A stretch of DNA of 64,000 nt, taken from NCBI GenBank assembly GCA_032622095.1, contig CP136062.1, forward strand, positions 198,901,887 through 198,965,886, read 5' to 3'. Positions 1 to 11,769 of this stretch are shown in pieces. How positions within the stretch are numbered: the first letter of the stretch is position 1; every line of letters starts with the position of its first letter. Under the pieces are notes generated by a model, which was not told the origin of the DNA, ran no database searches, and worked only from the letters and a program-made list of their open reading frames with translations. A program made the translations under genes and the position numbers. Origin of the DNA: Siphonodentalium dalli. Lineage: Eukaryota > Mollusca > Scaphopoda > Gadilida > Siphonodentaliidae.

Positions 1-34
1 TGTGTATTTAAGTATCATCTCACTCTGGGTCAAA

Positions 35-270
35 TTGTGTCCGTGACGGAATCACCAAAAAAGTGCCATCAATATGAGGGTAGGTCCGTACTATTGAAGA
101 ACCCTGCTCATTCAGCCAAGCTGACCTGGAAAAAGTTCCCAATTAGTAAAGTAGATACATTATACTTGCAGAAAAAAGCCGCATTGTCACACACTTATGT
201 GTATATTACTAGTTAACTCGGTTTGTTCGCCGTGACGGAATCACACAACGGGCGTGACGGAATCACCGTG
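35..270. repeat. Short motif repeat (CGTGACGGAATCAC)
   Basis: The 14-base motif CGTGACGGAATCAC, or a near match, occurs near positions 43, 231 and 250, with the last two almost adjacent. This looks like the subterminal repeats of a DNA transposon end, but the partner end is outside the window or lost. No coding potential is seen. Confidence 0.35.
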
Positions 271-1600
271 CGATTTTTTTAGGTATAGATTTTTGTGTAA
301 CAAATGCGGACATTGTCATAAAAGCATAAAACTTGGCACAGTTGTATATTAGGTCCCACGTATTATTTTCAGATATGGGGGCAATCACGAAAATACTTTC
401 CATGGCAACGGTTGCTATGCGACTGTTTTTACCTTAGAAACGGGTTGTTGGTAGGGGTTAAACCGTCATTTTACTAAAATATATGTGCAAAAAGGGGATA
501 CTATGATAATTGAGGCAGATTGTGATATGGGAAATGTGACAAAAATAACATTTCCACACATGCCCCACTATTAACCTAGAATGACCATTGAGCTGCTTGA
601 AAATGATATTTTGGTTCATTTGACCTTATTTGGCAAAACATGAAAATATGCGTTGACTGCGCATGCGCGCATCATTGATCCCCAGTCACACAATATCTGG
701 TGTTTAAGAGATTGTATAGTGAGGGCAATGACCATTCCAAAATATATTCATTGGATAGTAATAATGAAATACAGAAGAAGCAACAACATTCCCCGATGAC
801 ATGACAATGATGCAAATACCCATTATCGGTATCCATGGCCGCCTTTTCGTGGAATTCATGCTCTGTGAGCCATTTGGCTGTTCCAAGAAATATACAATAC
901 ATCTTCTATAATCGTTATAATCTTCTCAGATTCTTAGCGAATTATATGTATACACACAATAAGTTATACTATATAATACATTACAATAAAAAGATATACA
1001 TTCAAGATCAATAGATATTAAAAGCGAGAGAAAACAAGTGAGTTAGAGCAATTGAAATTCAGTATAGACTCTAGAAACGTCATATTGGTCTGTGACGTCA
1101 TGGCGTCTAGCAACGTACGTACGTATTCTAGCTAGGCATACACACGGGTTGGGCACTGTTGTGTACATACGTCAGTCTCGTAAACATCAGAGTGTTGTGA
1201 TATGCATGCTAATTGCAGCGTACATATAAATGGTGACCATTCACTAGATGAATTTTATACCGGAGTAAAATTACCTGGTTGCAATCATCCTGATAGAATA
1301 TCACACATAACACCAGTGTTTTTACCATGGTTTAGTAGGAGTGTTTTTTTTTTATAAGGGACTCTCGATACCAAATTGCGTTGAAATCGTTTCGGAAATT
1401 TTATACTAGAGTTGACACTGTGGTAGTACCTATTTATTTGTACAATATTTATAGACATATATAATGGTAACAATACAATATTCAAAAATGAGCATAAGTA
1501 TGTTGTAAAGGAGCGTTATGGCCAAATGGGCCGTCTTCCTACATAAAATGGAAATGAAAAATAACGGAATGGTATATCCAAGCTAATTGCATCATGTGCA
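271..1600. other. Stretch with no supported gene
   Basis: AT-rich sequence. Only short, overlapping ORFs without recognisable domains or splice context are present, and I see no repeat with a definable boundary. Confidence 0.5.
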
Positions 1601-2646
1601 TAGAGTAATGTGGGGCACAATGCGACGCGGGGCATAATGCGACAGACGGTCGTTATCAGGCCATATGATTTTTCCATGACTGAAGTTGAATCGCATATTT
1701 ATTATTTTTAGTAAGACCAATCATAGAAGTGGACATCCCAATTGGACCGACATCATTATGACTGTTTAATCTCACATGCGAAATGCCGGAGTAGGGGTTG
1801 GCCTACCCACATTTGGTGACCCCATTTTTGAATGGTTTATAACTTTCGGTAGGTCTTGTACATGTAAAAACGAGAACATCTTACCACTACCACCAAAGCT
1901 ACATACGTATTTTGGTAAAGTAAGACGAGTTATATAGTAAGTTGATCAGTTCTATGTACACCGGTTATTCACATTCACTCATATTGGGAGAGAGACAGGT
2001 TGTCTGGTTGTGGGGCATAATGCGACACTCGGGTACAACCAGTACGAGAAATTTTTTTGATCAGGCATATCGCAAATCAAACCTGGAAAAATAAATCTTA
2101 TCGTAACCTTAGTTCAAAAGAAAATAAATAAAAAAAACATATTCGATCATTCCCAAACATTAAAACATGATATAGATGAATAATTATTGTTAACCCTACC
2201 CCGGCCATTTTCCTGAAATCAAAACTTTATGGTGCTATTTTTACCCGCCATATAAATCAATAAAATGTCTCATTGGTCTGCTGCTATGACTTTAAATAAC
2301 GCTTATACATTCGTTCAATCCACAAAAGAAAAGAAACCGCAGTTGGTCTTGCATTTATTAAGTTCGGTATATGCTGATGTTGTAATGTCAAATGTATCTC
2401 ATTGTACCCCTTGTATATATGGGGCAAACTGCATGCGACGGATTGGGTAGGTCGACGGGGAGTAATGGTGTTCAGAAATTTGTGCTTCCTAGGCAAGTGT
2501 GAGTAATAATATGTAGGCCTACATGTATACTAGAAATATTTATCTAACTTTAATCTTAGTTTAATAATTTGTGCCCTTCCATCGTTTTTAGTGGCATGGT
2601 GGGGTCTAATGCGCTTATGTGTCTCATTATGCCCCACATTACCCTA
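1601..2646. mobile_element. Non-autonomous DNA transposon with TIRs and GGGGCATAATGCGAC motifs
   Basis: The left end (from about 1604) reads AGTAATGTGGGGCA and the right end reads its near-complement TGCCCCACATTAC (ending about 2643), giving imperfect terminal inverted repeats of about 23 bp. A TA is present at both outer edges and may be the target duplication. The motif GGGGCAYAATGCGAC recurs at about 1611, 1629 and 2011, in degraded form at 2418, and inverted at about 2622. The ~1 kb interior has no transposase-like ORF. Superfamily is not determined. Confidence 0.5.
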
Positions 2647-3495
2647 CATGATGGCTGTACATGCACTGGGCTTAATATTACTAGTTTACCACAAGTGCAG
2701 AGTCTGGCTGAAGTATGATGTCTTTAGGAAGGACCAGAGCAAGAGCCTTTTAACGTTGCCTACTTACAGTATGGTATTAACAACTGACCACATAGGGCCG
2801 ACATATGTATTAAACGGGAATATATGGGAAGTGACTATATAAATGTATGTGTTATATACGGTAAATATAGGCTTAATAATATACGATACATACATGCATG
2901 CCGCAACCTTTTAAATTAATATTGAGGCGAGTTGTTGTTACATCATATTAACTAGATTGGCTGCATTTTACCCGTTGCCCCATATGATTGCACTCGGCCA
3001 TCGCAGCTTCGATGGCACTGGGTACATTGTAAGTTACGAAATTCACATTACCTCGCAAAAATTTCATTAACCTATTACCTTTTAATCTCATCCACCACTG
3101 ATGACTTCCGGTGCCACATAAAACACGCACAAAAAATAAAATAAATAAAACACCTTATTATCGACGATCAAACTATTGTTTTTAGAATAATAACATAAAT
3201 ATCACATCGAAATTGCATTATGTTTCGAACTTATAAGTGTTTATTCTGCAGTCTTACTTCTGAGTTGTAGGTATCCTATTTTCGAGTGCCCTGGTGGCGG
3301 CGTGACCTGGAAACGAAAGGATCTAAACATTGGCACGTGTTGGAAATTGCTTGCATTTTACTATGGGATATTTAGAGTAGGTCTATACAACTAATTTTTT
3401 TTTTTTTTTTTATCTTTCATAGTTTTTGTCTGTGAACGGTTAAACAAATATCATGGACGTACAGTAATGCTGAATAGGTCACTCATTGTCACATG
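2647..3495. other. Stretch with no supported gene
   Basis: AT-rich sequence with a T run near 3394-3410. I see no coding signal, RNA gene or delimited repeat. Confidence 0.4.
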
Positions 3496-3582
3496 GTTTC
3501 TGGCAAAAAGACACCCAGGATCTCTTAAACTGTCAAAAAGACACCCAGGATCTCAAAGTCTCACCAAACAACGGGAATTTTG
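3496..3582. repeat. Left 87-bp inverted repeat of the LINE composite
   Basis: Matches the reverse complement of 6231-6317 with two mismatches. Contains two direct copies of AAAAAGACACCCAGGATCTC. Confidence 0.85.
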
Positions 3583-3656
3583 ATTAGTTGTTGTTGTTGT
3601 TGTATCATTTATTTTCGTGACATGTGCATGATTACAAATTATACAAATATTATACA

Positions 3657-5838
3657 TCAATAGCAATTCGCACCCGGCCCGAAGGACCTATATGTCACGT
3701 CAAAATGTTTATAAACAATTTCTGTCAGTGCTGTATCAACTAAATTGTGTTCTATAAGATCTGATATTCTGTCGTGTATCGACACTAAAAGTGTATTTCT
3801 AAGTTCTTTATAGAATGGACATATCAAGAGAAGATGTTTTTCATCTTCATCTTTGTTCAAGTTGCACATGAGACAGGTGCGTTCTCCGACTTTTTCATTC
3901 CGGAATCGACCGGTTTCAATTCTTAATGGAAGAATAGCACATCTAAATTGTGCTAATATCGAGCGATGTGATCGACTCAAGTTCATAGAAACATAGGACT
4001 CGGTTTCAAATTTATTTTTAAATATCTTGTATGTGCGTAATTTCGGAACATATTCTAAACTTGTCAGCCATTTTTCCTCATGTGATTTCTCAAGTTCGTC
4101 TTCTAATTCTGAGATGTTACAAGTTTCCAAGCTATCAAGGAGGAGCGGATAGCTCAGTTGGTTTGTGGGCCGACCTCTGAGCTACACCTTCGACACGGTC
4201 GAGGGTTCAAATCCGACAAAATATCGGTCGGACTTTGTGTCGCCATCTGCATTCTCAGTACCATGGGCATCACAAATCAATCATCGATGCCACGATCAGT
4301 GATCTAAGAAAGATTCCAGTAGCCAAAGAGTCTCAGACAAAATTTGAAAAAATGCGTACTGGACTAACTTCGTACCTCTGCTCCTATCGTAATGTCATGA
4401 CCAGGGATGACACTACACATGGCACACCGTCGGATCGGGAGCCGACACTAATGGCTGTCCCGTGTGCAACAATGTGCGCATGTTAAAGATCCCTACCGTG
4501 GCGAAGAAGTCACGGGTTCGGCAAAAAACTTCCTGGAAAAATTATGGATCTACTCGATCCCGTCCTGTAAAAGCCAGCATTGGTCACTAGGACGTAACAA
4601 CTACAGATACAGATACAGATCGTATTTCTGTTGCATATTAGCTTCTGAGAGGACCTTTAGGACGGATGTGCACCAGCCATTTGTATTATGTCTGCGGTCC
4701 CATAAGAAAACTTTTCTCACAATTCTGCCATCTTCTAATTGAACCAAATAATTCCAAAACCGGATTTGATTTACCCTTCGGCGATTAATATTCGATTTTA
4801 ATCCGATGTCTCCATTAACCGCAAGTAAGGGACAGAATCGGTGTACCCCTAAGAATTATCTGAAAGCTCGATTTTGCACCATATCTAGAGTGGTATATTT
4901 ATTATGGCCCCATACTGCTGGAGCGTAATCCATGATGGGACAAAGTCCGACAAACGCAATGAATATAGAGTTTTTTGAAAGTTTCAAAGCCAGCTTCCCT
5001 ATATGGATGGATTTTTGATATTAAGGCACCTAGGGCTCTACTTGCTGATTTAGCAAGTATCTCTGCAGTGGTATAAAAACTCCCATGTTCATGAAAAACA
5101 ATTCCAAGAAATTTATATTGCTCAACCATTTCAATGATTTGATTTCCAATACTGAAAACATATGGAGTCCTATCAACACTTTTCTTTCTAAAATGGACCG
5201 ATTTTGTTTTATCAATATTAATTGTCATACGCGATTTTTTACACCAATTATTAACAACTTTCAATTTTTTTTCCATATTTAGTTCATTTTCAGAAATAAT
5301 CATTATGTCATCTGCATATAATAGTACGGAAATCATAGTATCATCCAGTTTGACGCCACATTTAAGATTTTTAACTTCCGATGCTAAATCGTTGACAAAA
5401 ATATTAAAAAGCGTAGACGAAAACTGTCACCCTGTTTCACTCCAGTTTTACAAGTAAACTCATTTGACATAGATCCGTTCAATCTTAGACGTGCAAAAGT
5501 ACTTTGATACATACTTTGTATTGATTGGTACATGTTGCCATCAACTCCACATTTAAGGAGTCTGTATAGCAACATATCCCTATCAACGCAATCGAAAGCT
5601 TTACTGAAGTCAATAAAGGTAGTGAAAACTCAGATTTACTCCTTACAAGAGTCGATAATATGAATATATTGTCTAAACACGATCGTTTTGGTCTGAAACC
5701 ATTTTGCTCGTCTACCAGGACATTGTTCATTTCGAAGTATTCGCTTAAACGATTGTTCAAAATGCTGTTATTCAGCTTACTAGTGGTAGGTTGCAGTGAT
5801 ATTCCTCTGTAGTTTAATGGAATTCTAGGGTCAACTGA
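3657..5838 (-). pseudogene. Non-LTR retrotransposon reverse transcriptase, frameshifted
   Basis: Reading on the - strand, the sequence begins with a DPRIPLNYRGIS-type RT block (about 5838), then GFRPKRSCLDN, motif A FIDFSKAFDCVDR after a frameshift near 5625, GVKQGD (about 5435), a second frameshift, motif C YADDI (about 5320), and KFLGI. After a SINE interruption it resumes with a C-terminal CLMC...H...C segment (about 3790-3880) and ends near 3657. The order is that of a CR1/RTE/Jockey-like ORF2, but the endonuclease is missing and at least two frameshifts are present, so it cannot encode an active enzyme. The clade is inference from motif style. Confidence 0.8.
4141..4620 (+). mobile_element. 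tRNA-derived SINE inserted in the LINE
   Basis: The head is tRNA-like: an A box (TAGCTCAGTTGG) at about 4149 and a B box (GGTTCAAATCC) at about 4204, correctly spaced for a pol III promoter. The body follows to about 4600, including GTGCGCATGTTAAAGATCCC, which resembles the conserved central domain of some eumetazoan SINEs (not verified). It ends in a (GATACA)n tail. The LINE reading frame resumes on both sides, so the SINE came after the LINE. I could not find a clear target duplication. Confidence 0.7.
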
Positions 5839-5960
5839 CCTGAAATGCTGTCATCTTCAAGCGCCGCCATGTTTGTTGACACCTTTGTAATTTTCTCCTG
5901 AGGTTTCGGCGTCTCCCCCTCTGAAGTGCGATCACGTTTTATACCTCCCGTATCATTCAT
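5814..5960 (-). pseudogene. LINE ORF start (48 codons) fused to RT region
   Basis: An ATG at 5958-5960 opens a 48-codon ORF starting MNDTGGIKRDRTSEG, rich in K, E and D. It runs directly into the nucleotides encoding the RT block but in another frame and stops there. This looks like the N-terminal end of LINE ORF1 joined to mid-ORF2 by an internal deletion of several kb near 5838. No domain is recognisable. Confidence 0.4.
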
Positions 5961-6230
5961 CGATATATGCAAACGTAATCCTGTTTTGTATGTAAGTTAT
6001 TAGGCTCACACACATCCAAAATTAGAGAAATTAACAAACATTCATCACCGAGATGACAATGACGTCCGATCAACGCGCATGCGTATATATCTGTCGTCTG
6101 CTATTAATATTGGTCCAACTATCAAGGATGCGGAATTAAGCTGTCAGACTCAAAGCCGAATTAAATTTCGTTGATATTTCACTCCTTTCACAAACAAATA
6201 ATTATCATAATATTAATAGCTGACGACAAA

Positions 6231-6317
6231 CAAAATTCGCGTTGTTTGGCGAGACTTTGAGATCCTGGGTGTCTTTTTGACAGTTTAAGAGATCCTGGGT
6301 GTCTTTTTGCCAGAAAC
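6231..6317. repeat. Right 87-bp inverted repeat of the LINE composite
   Basis: Reverse complement of 3496-3582 with two mismatches; holds two tandem GATCCTGGGTGTCTTTTTG units. Confidence 0.85.
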
Positions 6318-6516
6318 AATGTTTTTTTTTAACGGAAGTGATTTTTATTGATAAATCAAATTATGCATATTATACACACAATAACGATGGGGCTCTGTAG
6401 AAGGCATGGCTTATGGGCCAGAGCCCTATAATAGCATGATAAATACAATAATGAATATAAACTGAGTGCAGGTAGGTGCAAGGATTGGGGAGAGTTGGGA
6501 CAATGACCTATTCAGC

Positions 6517-6636
6517 TACAGTAATGCCCTAATTAATGGACTCCTCAACCACTGCAGAGTTATGGGTAACTTTTCAGGATTTAGTCGGAAATATGGCTTG
6601 TTGCCATTCATCGGAAAGCTCTCCCCGACTAAATCC
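6517..6636. mobile_element. Half copy of the TA-flanked MITE found at 28455
   Basis: Begins TACAGTAATGCCCTAA and tracks the left half of the palindromic MITE at 28455-28639 up to the ten bases GACTAAATCC, where it passes into the 'GGCTGCCAGCAGCCAT' repeat family. The second TIR is missing. Confidence 0.6.
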
Positions 6637-6860
6637 TTTGGCACACCCTACAGACCACATCCCTCATCCGATCATCACCAAACTTTATATGGATCTTCAT
6701 GGTCACTTCCAGATGGGAGCCATCCATTTGTTTTTTGAAATGTTAGAAAAACATGGCTGCCAGCAGCTATTTTGGATTTTACTCTGTGACTAAATCCTTC
6801 GGCACACCCTGTATACTCCTTCCAGAATGTTCAAAACATTTCCAGTTGCTCATCATATTT
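6637..6860. repeat. Fragment of tandem-core family A
   Basis: Contains the family hallmarks CTTTGGCACACCCTACAG, CATCCGATCATCACCAAAC, GGGAGCCATC and GGCTGCCAGCAGC. Better arrays occur at 39690-40790 and 61090-62030. No coding capacity. Confidence 0.7.
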
Positions 6861-7349
6861 TTATTGATTTTATGCGACAGATTGGTCGAAAAATTCAGAA
6901 AACTGTGCTCAATTTTTTGCGTTGTTAGAAAACGATAATAAAAATAGTTCTATTGGGAATTTTAAAATAATTTTTTCAGACATTGAGACAATGTACGGAG
7001 TAAACAGAGTCCTATCGTACTGAAGTACATGTATATCTATATATATATTACAGTGCAGGAACCAATTCTGGTTTTAGACTCACTGGTCCCAGTGTTACCA
7101 CGGCCGAGTAACTTTATAACCCTGTGGTGAATCCAGTAGCTTTAGGCGTGTACACATGTCAGCCATTAATGTCCGCGCCCGATCGGACAGCATACAGCAC
7201 CCACGACAACATACCTGGACAAGTATTGTAATGGGGGGAAGTCGGCATTTTGCATTCGGATCTTTATTTAGTGATCTGATCTCAAATGAGACTTTTCAGC
7301 CTAACAAACTTGGTATCTGACACGAGTTCTGATTTTTGTCAGAAAACCC
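6861..7349. other. Stretch with no supported gene
   Basis: No delimited repeat or coding signal could be supported here. Confidence 0.35.
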
Positions 7350-7425
7350 TGACCATGTTGCGATCCCCGGTCCGCTAGCACGAGAGACCAGTACGTTACC
7401 AACTTAACTCTCGGCTACCGACTTC
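7350..7425 (-). repeat. Possible tRNA-like SINE head, degraded
   Basis: On the - strand the sequence reads GCCGAGAGTTAAGTTGG, then ACTGGTCTC and a weak B box (ACCGGGGATCGCAAC), spaced like a tRNA or tRNA-derived SINE head. No full cloverleaf is convincing, so I do not call a tRNA gene. Confidence 0.25.
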
Positions 7426-8560
7426 CCAAATAACACTCCGGGTCAGACAGCCTGAACCCCCGACTATAAATTCACTCTTCGCACCTCGGTGTGTCCAACG
7501 AAAATTAAACTTGTCTGTTTAAATGTCCCTTTTTTCATGTTGAATGGTCATAGAGACCCTATTTGGAAAGTGAATTGATAATTTATGACACTTAATCAGA
7601 CTTAATTTGCTTAAATCCGCGGCTATAAACACGTGTTGTGATAATTGTTTTTGAGGCACCAACTGCTGCACGCATGTGAATCAGTGATAATTAAAGTCGT
7701 TGGGCATCGTTGTTTCCTAAAATAGGTACCGGTAGGTAATTATACTATTCTTTCGCACCCCCATTTCTTGATTTTAATTACAGTGTATTTGAAAACTAGA
7801 ATTTAAGAAATAATGTATCCCATCCCTCCCACGTCTCTTTTTGGGGCGGGATAATTTCAGACATTTACGTTGAACCAGAGCTGGATTATTATATACATGT
7901 ACTATATATTGGTTTATAAACGCTCTTTATTACTTTCTGATCTGGGCTGTCGTGAACAATTTCTATTCGAAAGGGTCACGCTTTGTTTCTTGGTTAATTT
8001 GTGACTGGAAACACGGTATTTTACTATGAAATTACATGTAAATGATATCGCTAAAAGTCCGGAACAATCAATAGGCATAGCTATAGCATATATATAAGAC
8101 AGACATCCATTGACCTCCAAGGGGGTTCCAACGGGGGGGGGGGGGGGGGGGGAGGGGTGATGTGAAAAACCATAAAATTTCCAACTATATAGGATTTGGT
8201 CTAATAAAATTTCCAACTTTGTAGGATTTGGTTTTGAGTAATGCAAAATTACGATATTGGCTTAATAATTTGGGTTTCTATATGTTATTTTTAAGAGTAT
8301 GGACTGTGTAAATAAAGACACTAGTAACAAGAATGACATAGCATTGATCCACATTTTATGTATTGAGTACTCTGTGAGTAAATTTTGCAAATTGCGAATG
8401 AAAATTGATTCTAATTGATTCTCGGCTTATGCCACAGCGACTGGTTGTAATTGTATCGTGTACAGTGAATGGTTTCCTATTTATACTTGATAAACATGCA
8501 CATTTATTGTATTGCTTTCACATCCCCAAACATTAGTGAAACAAAGAAAGGACACATATG
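7426..8560. other. Stretch with no supported gene; poly-G run
   Basis: Contains a ~20-bp G run near 8132-8151. The small ORFs overlapping it encode poly-Pro by chance. Nothing else is delimited. Confidence 0.4.
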
Positions 8561-8584
8561 CTATAATATCAGACTTTGCATGAA

Positions 8585-8783
8585 CACTATATTGTGTACC
8601 CGTGCCCACTGGAATGTGAGAGGGCCTTCTCTCAAAGATAAACTGCGAAACAGAATTTCTGTTCCACATTTAAAGTTATTAATGAAAATTGCAATTGAAG
8701 GCCCTCCAATGTTAGACTTTAATTTTGATAAAGCATTTAATAAATGGGCAGATGTGAAATCTCGCAGAATTTTCAATGTTTGA
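8585..8783 (+). pseudogene. hAT-type transposase C-terminus, frameshifted
   Basis: One frame encodes CPLECERAFSQ (about 8600-8635). After a frameshift the next frame encodes DKLRNRISVPHLKLLMKIAIEGPP and ends in a basic RRI stretch with a stop at about 8783. ECERxFS followed by a KLRNR...L..L..I..EGP block is the hAT dimerisation region seen in ZNF862/KRBA-like transposases. The catalytic DDE core upstream is absent. It is a broken fragment, not a gene. The window also contains hAT-like MITEs (8-bp target duplications), but nothing ties this scrap to them. Confidence 0.6.
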
Positions 8784-9218
8784 TTATTAACATTGTTGTT
8801 AATAACGTTGTTTTACCTACCAGAACATGTTATATTATTTTAGAATAAATATTTGAGTTCATTAGCTTGTGTTTTAAATCAAAGTGGCACCAAAAAATAA
8901 TGAAAGATAACAAAGTTATAAATAGTTCTATAGCCCACTCTGAATCTCCCGTAGTAAATGCATGCATTTCCAACATGTGGCAATGTTTGGATACTTTCGT
9001 TCCCATAATGCAACAGTCAAAATGGTTATCCATAAAGTGGTCTATATAGCTTTTCTACAGCAAATCAGCTGCTTTTGCGAGAATCAAACTAAGAATCATG
9101 ATTTTGCTTCTCATGGGATTTTAAGACCTGTATGCGTTGTTCCACAGTCTTATGAATAACTGAATATAATATTAATGAAATGTACATGTAACTCAACATC
9201 TACTTTATATTTTGGAAC

Positions 9219-9745
9219 TTCTGTCTGTCTGTCTGTCTGTGTGTGTTTTATAGACTCGAAAACTGCTCGACCGATCCGACTCAAATTTGGTATGGAGAAC
9301 AACATGGGCGGGTCCAATTTCACGTGCGACCATGTCCTTGATCTTGACCACGCTCATATAGGCTTGTTTCGGGACCTCGACCGATCTGACTTGAGTTTGG
9401 TATGTATGCCTACTTTGATCCCTGGAACAATATGGGTGGGTCCAATTTCAAGTGCGACTGTGTCCTTGACCTAGACCTTGACCTCGTTCATATGGTAGGC
9501 TTGTTTCTGGACCTCTACCAATTCCCGGGAACAATACGAGCAGGTCCAATTTCACGTGGAACCTTGTCCTTGACATCGCTCATATATGCTCATATAGGCA
9601 TGTTTCTGGACTCATACTGATCTGACTCAAATTTGGTATGTAGGCCTACTTTGATCCCGGGAACAATATGGGCGGGTCCAATTTCATGTGCGATCGTGTC
9701 CTTGACCATATATGCTCATATAGGCATGTTTCTGGACCAATCGAA
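9219..9745. repeat. GTCY microsatellite plus ~110-125-bp tandem repeat
   Basis: Starts with (CTGT)n at about 9220-9240, followed by four diverged tandem units, each with CAATWTGGGYGGGTCCAATTTC and GTCCTTGACC, near 9300, 9430, 9535 and 9665. Overlapping ORFs across it reflect the repeat and are not genes. Confidence 0.75.
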
Positions 9746-9842
9746 CAATAGTTCCCAGATGGAGGCGATCACAAAGAAATCCCTAAATAGCCCAGACAAA
9801 GTTGGGCACATCAGCTAGTTACTTTATAAATATATAAATCCT

Positions 9843-10510
9843 TTTTATACGCCCTTTTTGAAAAAAGGTCGTATTATGTAATCAGTCGTACCGTCCGTCT
9901 GTCTGTCCGTCCGTCCGTTAACATTTTTGGTTTGGATTATTTGATCTGAAGCTAAAACTACTGGCCAAGTTCGAATATGGGTTTCGTTCAATTATTCTTA
10001 CATGAGTTACAGCCCTTTTTCGACTTGGAATTTGACCATCTGTTAACATTTTTGGTTTCCGACCGATAACTCCAGTTTGGATTATTTGATCTGAACCAAA
10101 ATTGGTATGTGTATTTCCTAGCTAACGATACAGGCCAAGTTCGAATATGGGTTCCGTCCAGTTATTTTAATGTGAGTTACAGTACTTTTTCGACTTAGAA
10201 TTTGACCAATTTCATAACATTTCGGTTTCTGACCGATAACTCCAGTTTTGATTATTTGATCTGAACCAAAGCTGCTATGTGTATTTCCTGGCTAAAACTA
10301 CAGGCCAAGTTCGAATATAGGTTCTGTCTAATTATTTTCACATGAGTTACAGCCATTTTTCGACTTAGAATTTGACCGCATTTTGGCATTGAAATTAGGG
10401 GTATATCAGATATTCTTCAAATGTAAGCCCAAAGTATTATTTTATTTTGCAGTAGTACAATTCGAAATAGCTAAAGGGCGTATTTTGCCACGCCCTAGCG
10501 ATGCTCTTGT
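9843..10510. mobile_element. Non-autonomous element with hairpin, (GTCY)n and ~170-bp tandem core
   Basis: The left end carries ATACGCCCTTTTTG followed by a small hairpin (CCTTTTTGAAAAAAGG) and the microsatellite CCGTCCGTCTGTCTGTCC. Two to three tandem monomers of about 170 bp follow (ACCGATAACTCCAG at 10062 and 10232). The right end carries AAAGGGCGTAT near 10473, the inverse of the left end. The architecture resembles pearl/mini-me type non-autonomous Helentron-like elements; that assignment is inference. Confidence 0.6.
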
Positions 10511-10724
10511 TATAATATATGAAATACCAATTAGGCAACTGCTGATTGGCTGAAGGTTTCCAACCTTTCATGCTTGGTGACACCTGTGCAATCCCTTGTG
10601 ATGTCACAGGTTTTTGAGAGGAAGTTGTGTTCTCCTCAGTTAATTGTGATGTACAACTCCAAATATAAATTCTGCTTTCTATTTTTTCATTGTTTTGTGA
10701 GATAAATATTATGTTCAGTTATTA

Positions 10725-11560
10725 CTAGGACTGTGCTTGGTCGAAGCCCATAATTGTGTATACATAATAATTTTGTATGATGACTGTGTTTGTTACAGAA
10801 CCATTCGCAATGCAGAAGACATAAAAATTCTTCAACAGGACATCAATAAACTTGGACATTGGGCGAAACGATGGTGTATGAGATTTCAACTGGTGAGGTG
10901 TAATATTATGCATCTCACTTGTAAAACGAATCATTTTATTTTCCGACCCTATAACTTATGTGGCGTTGAACTTGAAGTAGTGGATCTATTAAATATCTTG
11001 GTGTTCAGATATCATCCATCCTCAGCTGGAATAAACATAAATACCACCTGTAACAAGACAAATCACGTTCTCAGAGTTCTCAAAGAAATCTTCATGGTTG
11101 TCACAAAGACATAAGAGAGAAAGCCTACTTTGGACTACATGTAGTTCTTCCTATAATTGAATATGCCTCCTCTGCGTGGGATCCTTATTACGATAACCTT
11201 ATTCATAAAAATGATAAAATTTAGCATAGATCAGCATGATTCTGTTCTGGAAACTATACGTATGAACCTGGTTCAATGACCGCAATTCTGAAATAGTTGG
11301 ATTGGAAAAGTCTCTGCAAATGAAGAAATGAAAGCAAGATTATTCTTTTCCAAAAAGGGCTCATTAAAGTATCATCTCTTCCTTTGGACAACCTCAAAAA
11401 ACCCACCCGCTTAAATCGTCACACACAACCCCATTGTCTAGACATCCCTTTTGGCTACTCAGACGTCTAAAAATTCAGTTTCGTCCTGGATGTTGTGCGT
11501 CTGTGGAATATACTTGAAACTGAAACAGCATTACTATGCACTTAATCCAGGATCTGCTGA
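10725..11560 (+). pseudogene. CR1/Jockey-like reverse transcriptase fragment
   Basis: Begins at the RT motif C region (DDCVCYRTI, about 10780), then EDIKILQQDINKLGHWAKRW, a degraded KYLGV equivalent, IEYASSAWDPY (about 11155) and, through stops and frameshifts, the C-terminal NYTYEPGSM region to about 11500. Upstream RT motifs and the endonuclease are missing. A 5'-truncated, multiply frameshifted LINE copy. Confidence 0.7.
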
Positions 11561-11769
11561 TACTGTACCTTTGCCAAGGCTATCAGAAACCCAAACAAAA
11601 TTTGAATAACTAATTAACGGAAGCTTGACACCTGTGCGGCTCAATAATGTTTTTCAATGTCGTACTGTAACTAATCAACATAAAGAAGTAACTTTGGCAT
11701 TGTCAGTTGTTGGGGAAACCCAAACCACACAACGTTTTTAAGCTCAACTTTACAACGTATGATAATGAA
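11561..11769. other. Short unassigned stretch
   Basis: Possibly the LINE 3' UTR; no clear tail is visible. Confidence 0.25.

Larger units (their letters stand above)
3496..6317 (-). mobile_element. Degenerate LINE bounded by 87-bp inverted repeats
   Basis: A non-LTR retrotransposon copy lies on the - strand between two 87-bp inverted repeats (3496-3582 and 6231-6317) that differ at only two positions. Each repeat holds two tandem copies of a ~30-bp unit containing GATCCTGGGTGTCTTTTTG. Inside, reading 6230 to 3583, are a ~270-bp leader, a 48-codon ORF start, an abrupt join to a reverse transcriptase, a C-terminal Cys/His motif, and a (CAA)n tail at about 3587-3604. LINEs do not normally carry terminal inverted repeats, so this is either a LINE inside a palindromic host repeat or an unusual composite. 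Confidence 0.65.

Noticed and set aside
4141-4215. A functional tRNA gene
   Set aside because: A and B boxes are present, but the acceptor and anticodon stems do not pair well and SINE body plus tail follow.
7914-8246. 110-aa ORF with poly-Pro
   Set aside because: Poly-Pro comes from the G run; no other support.
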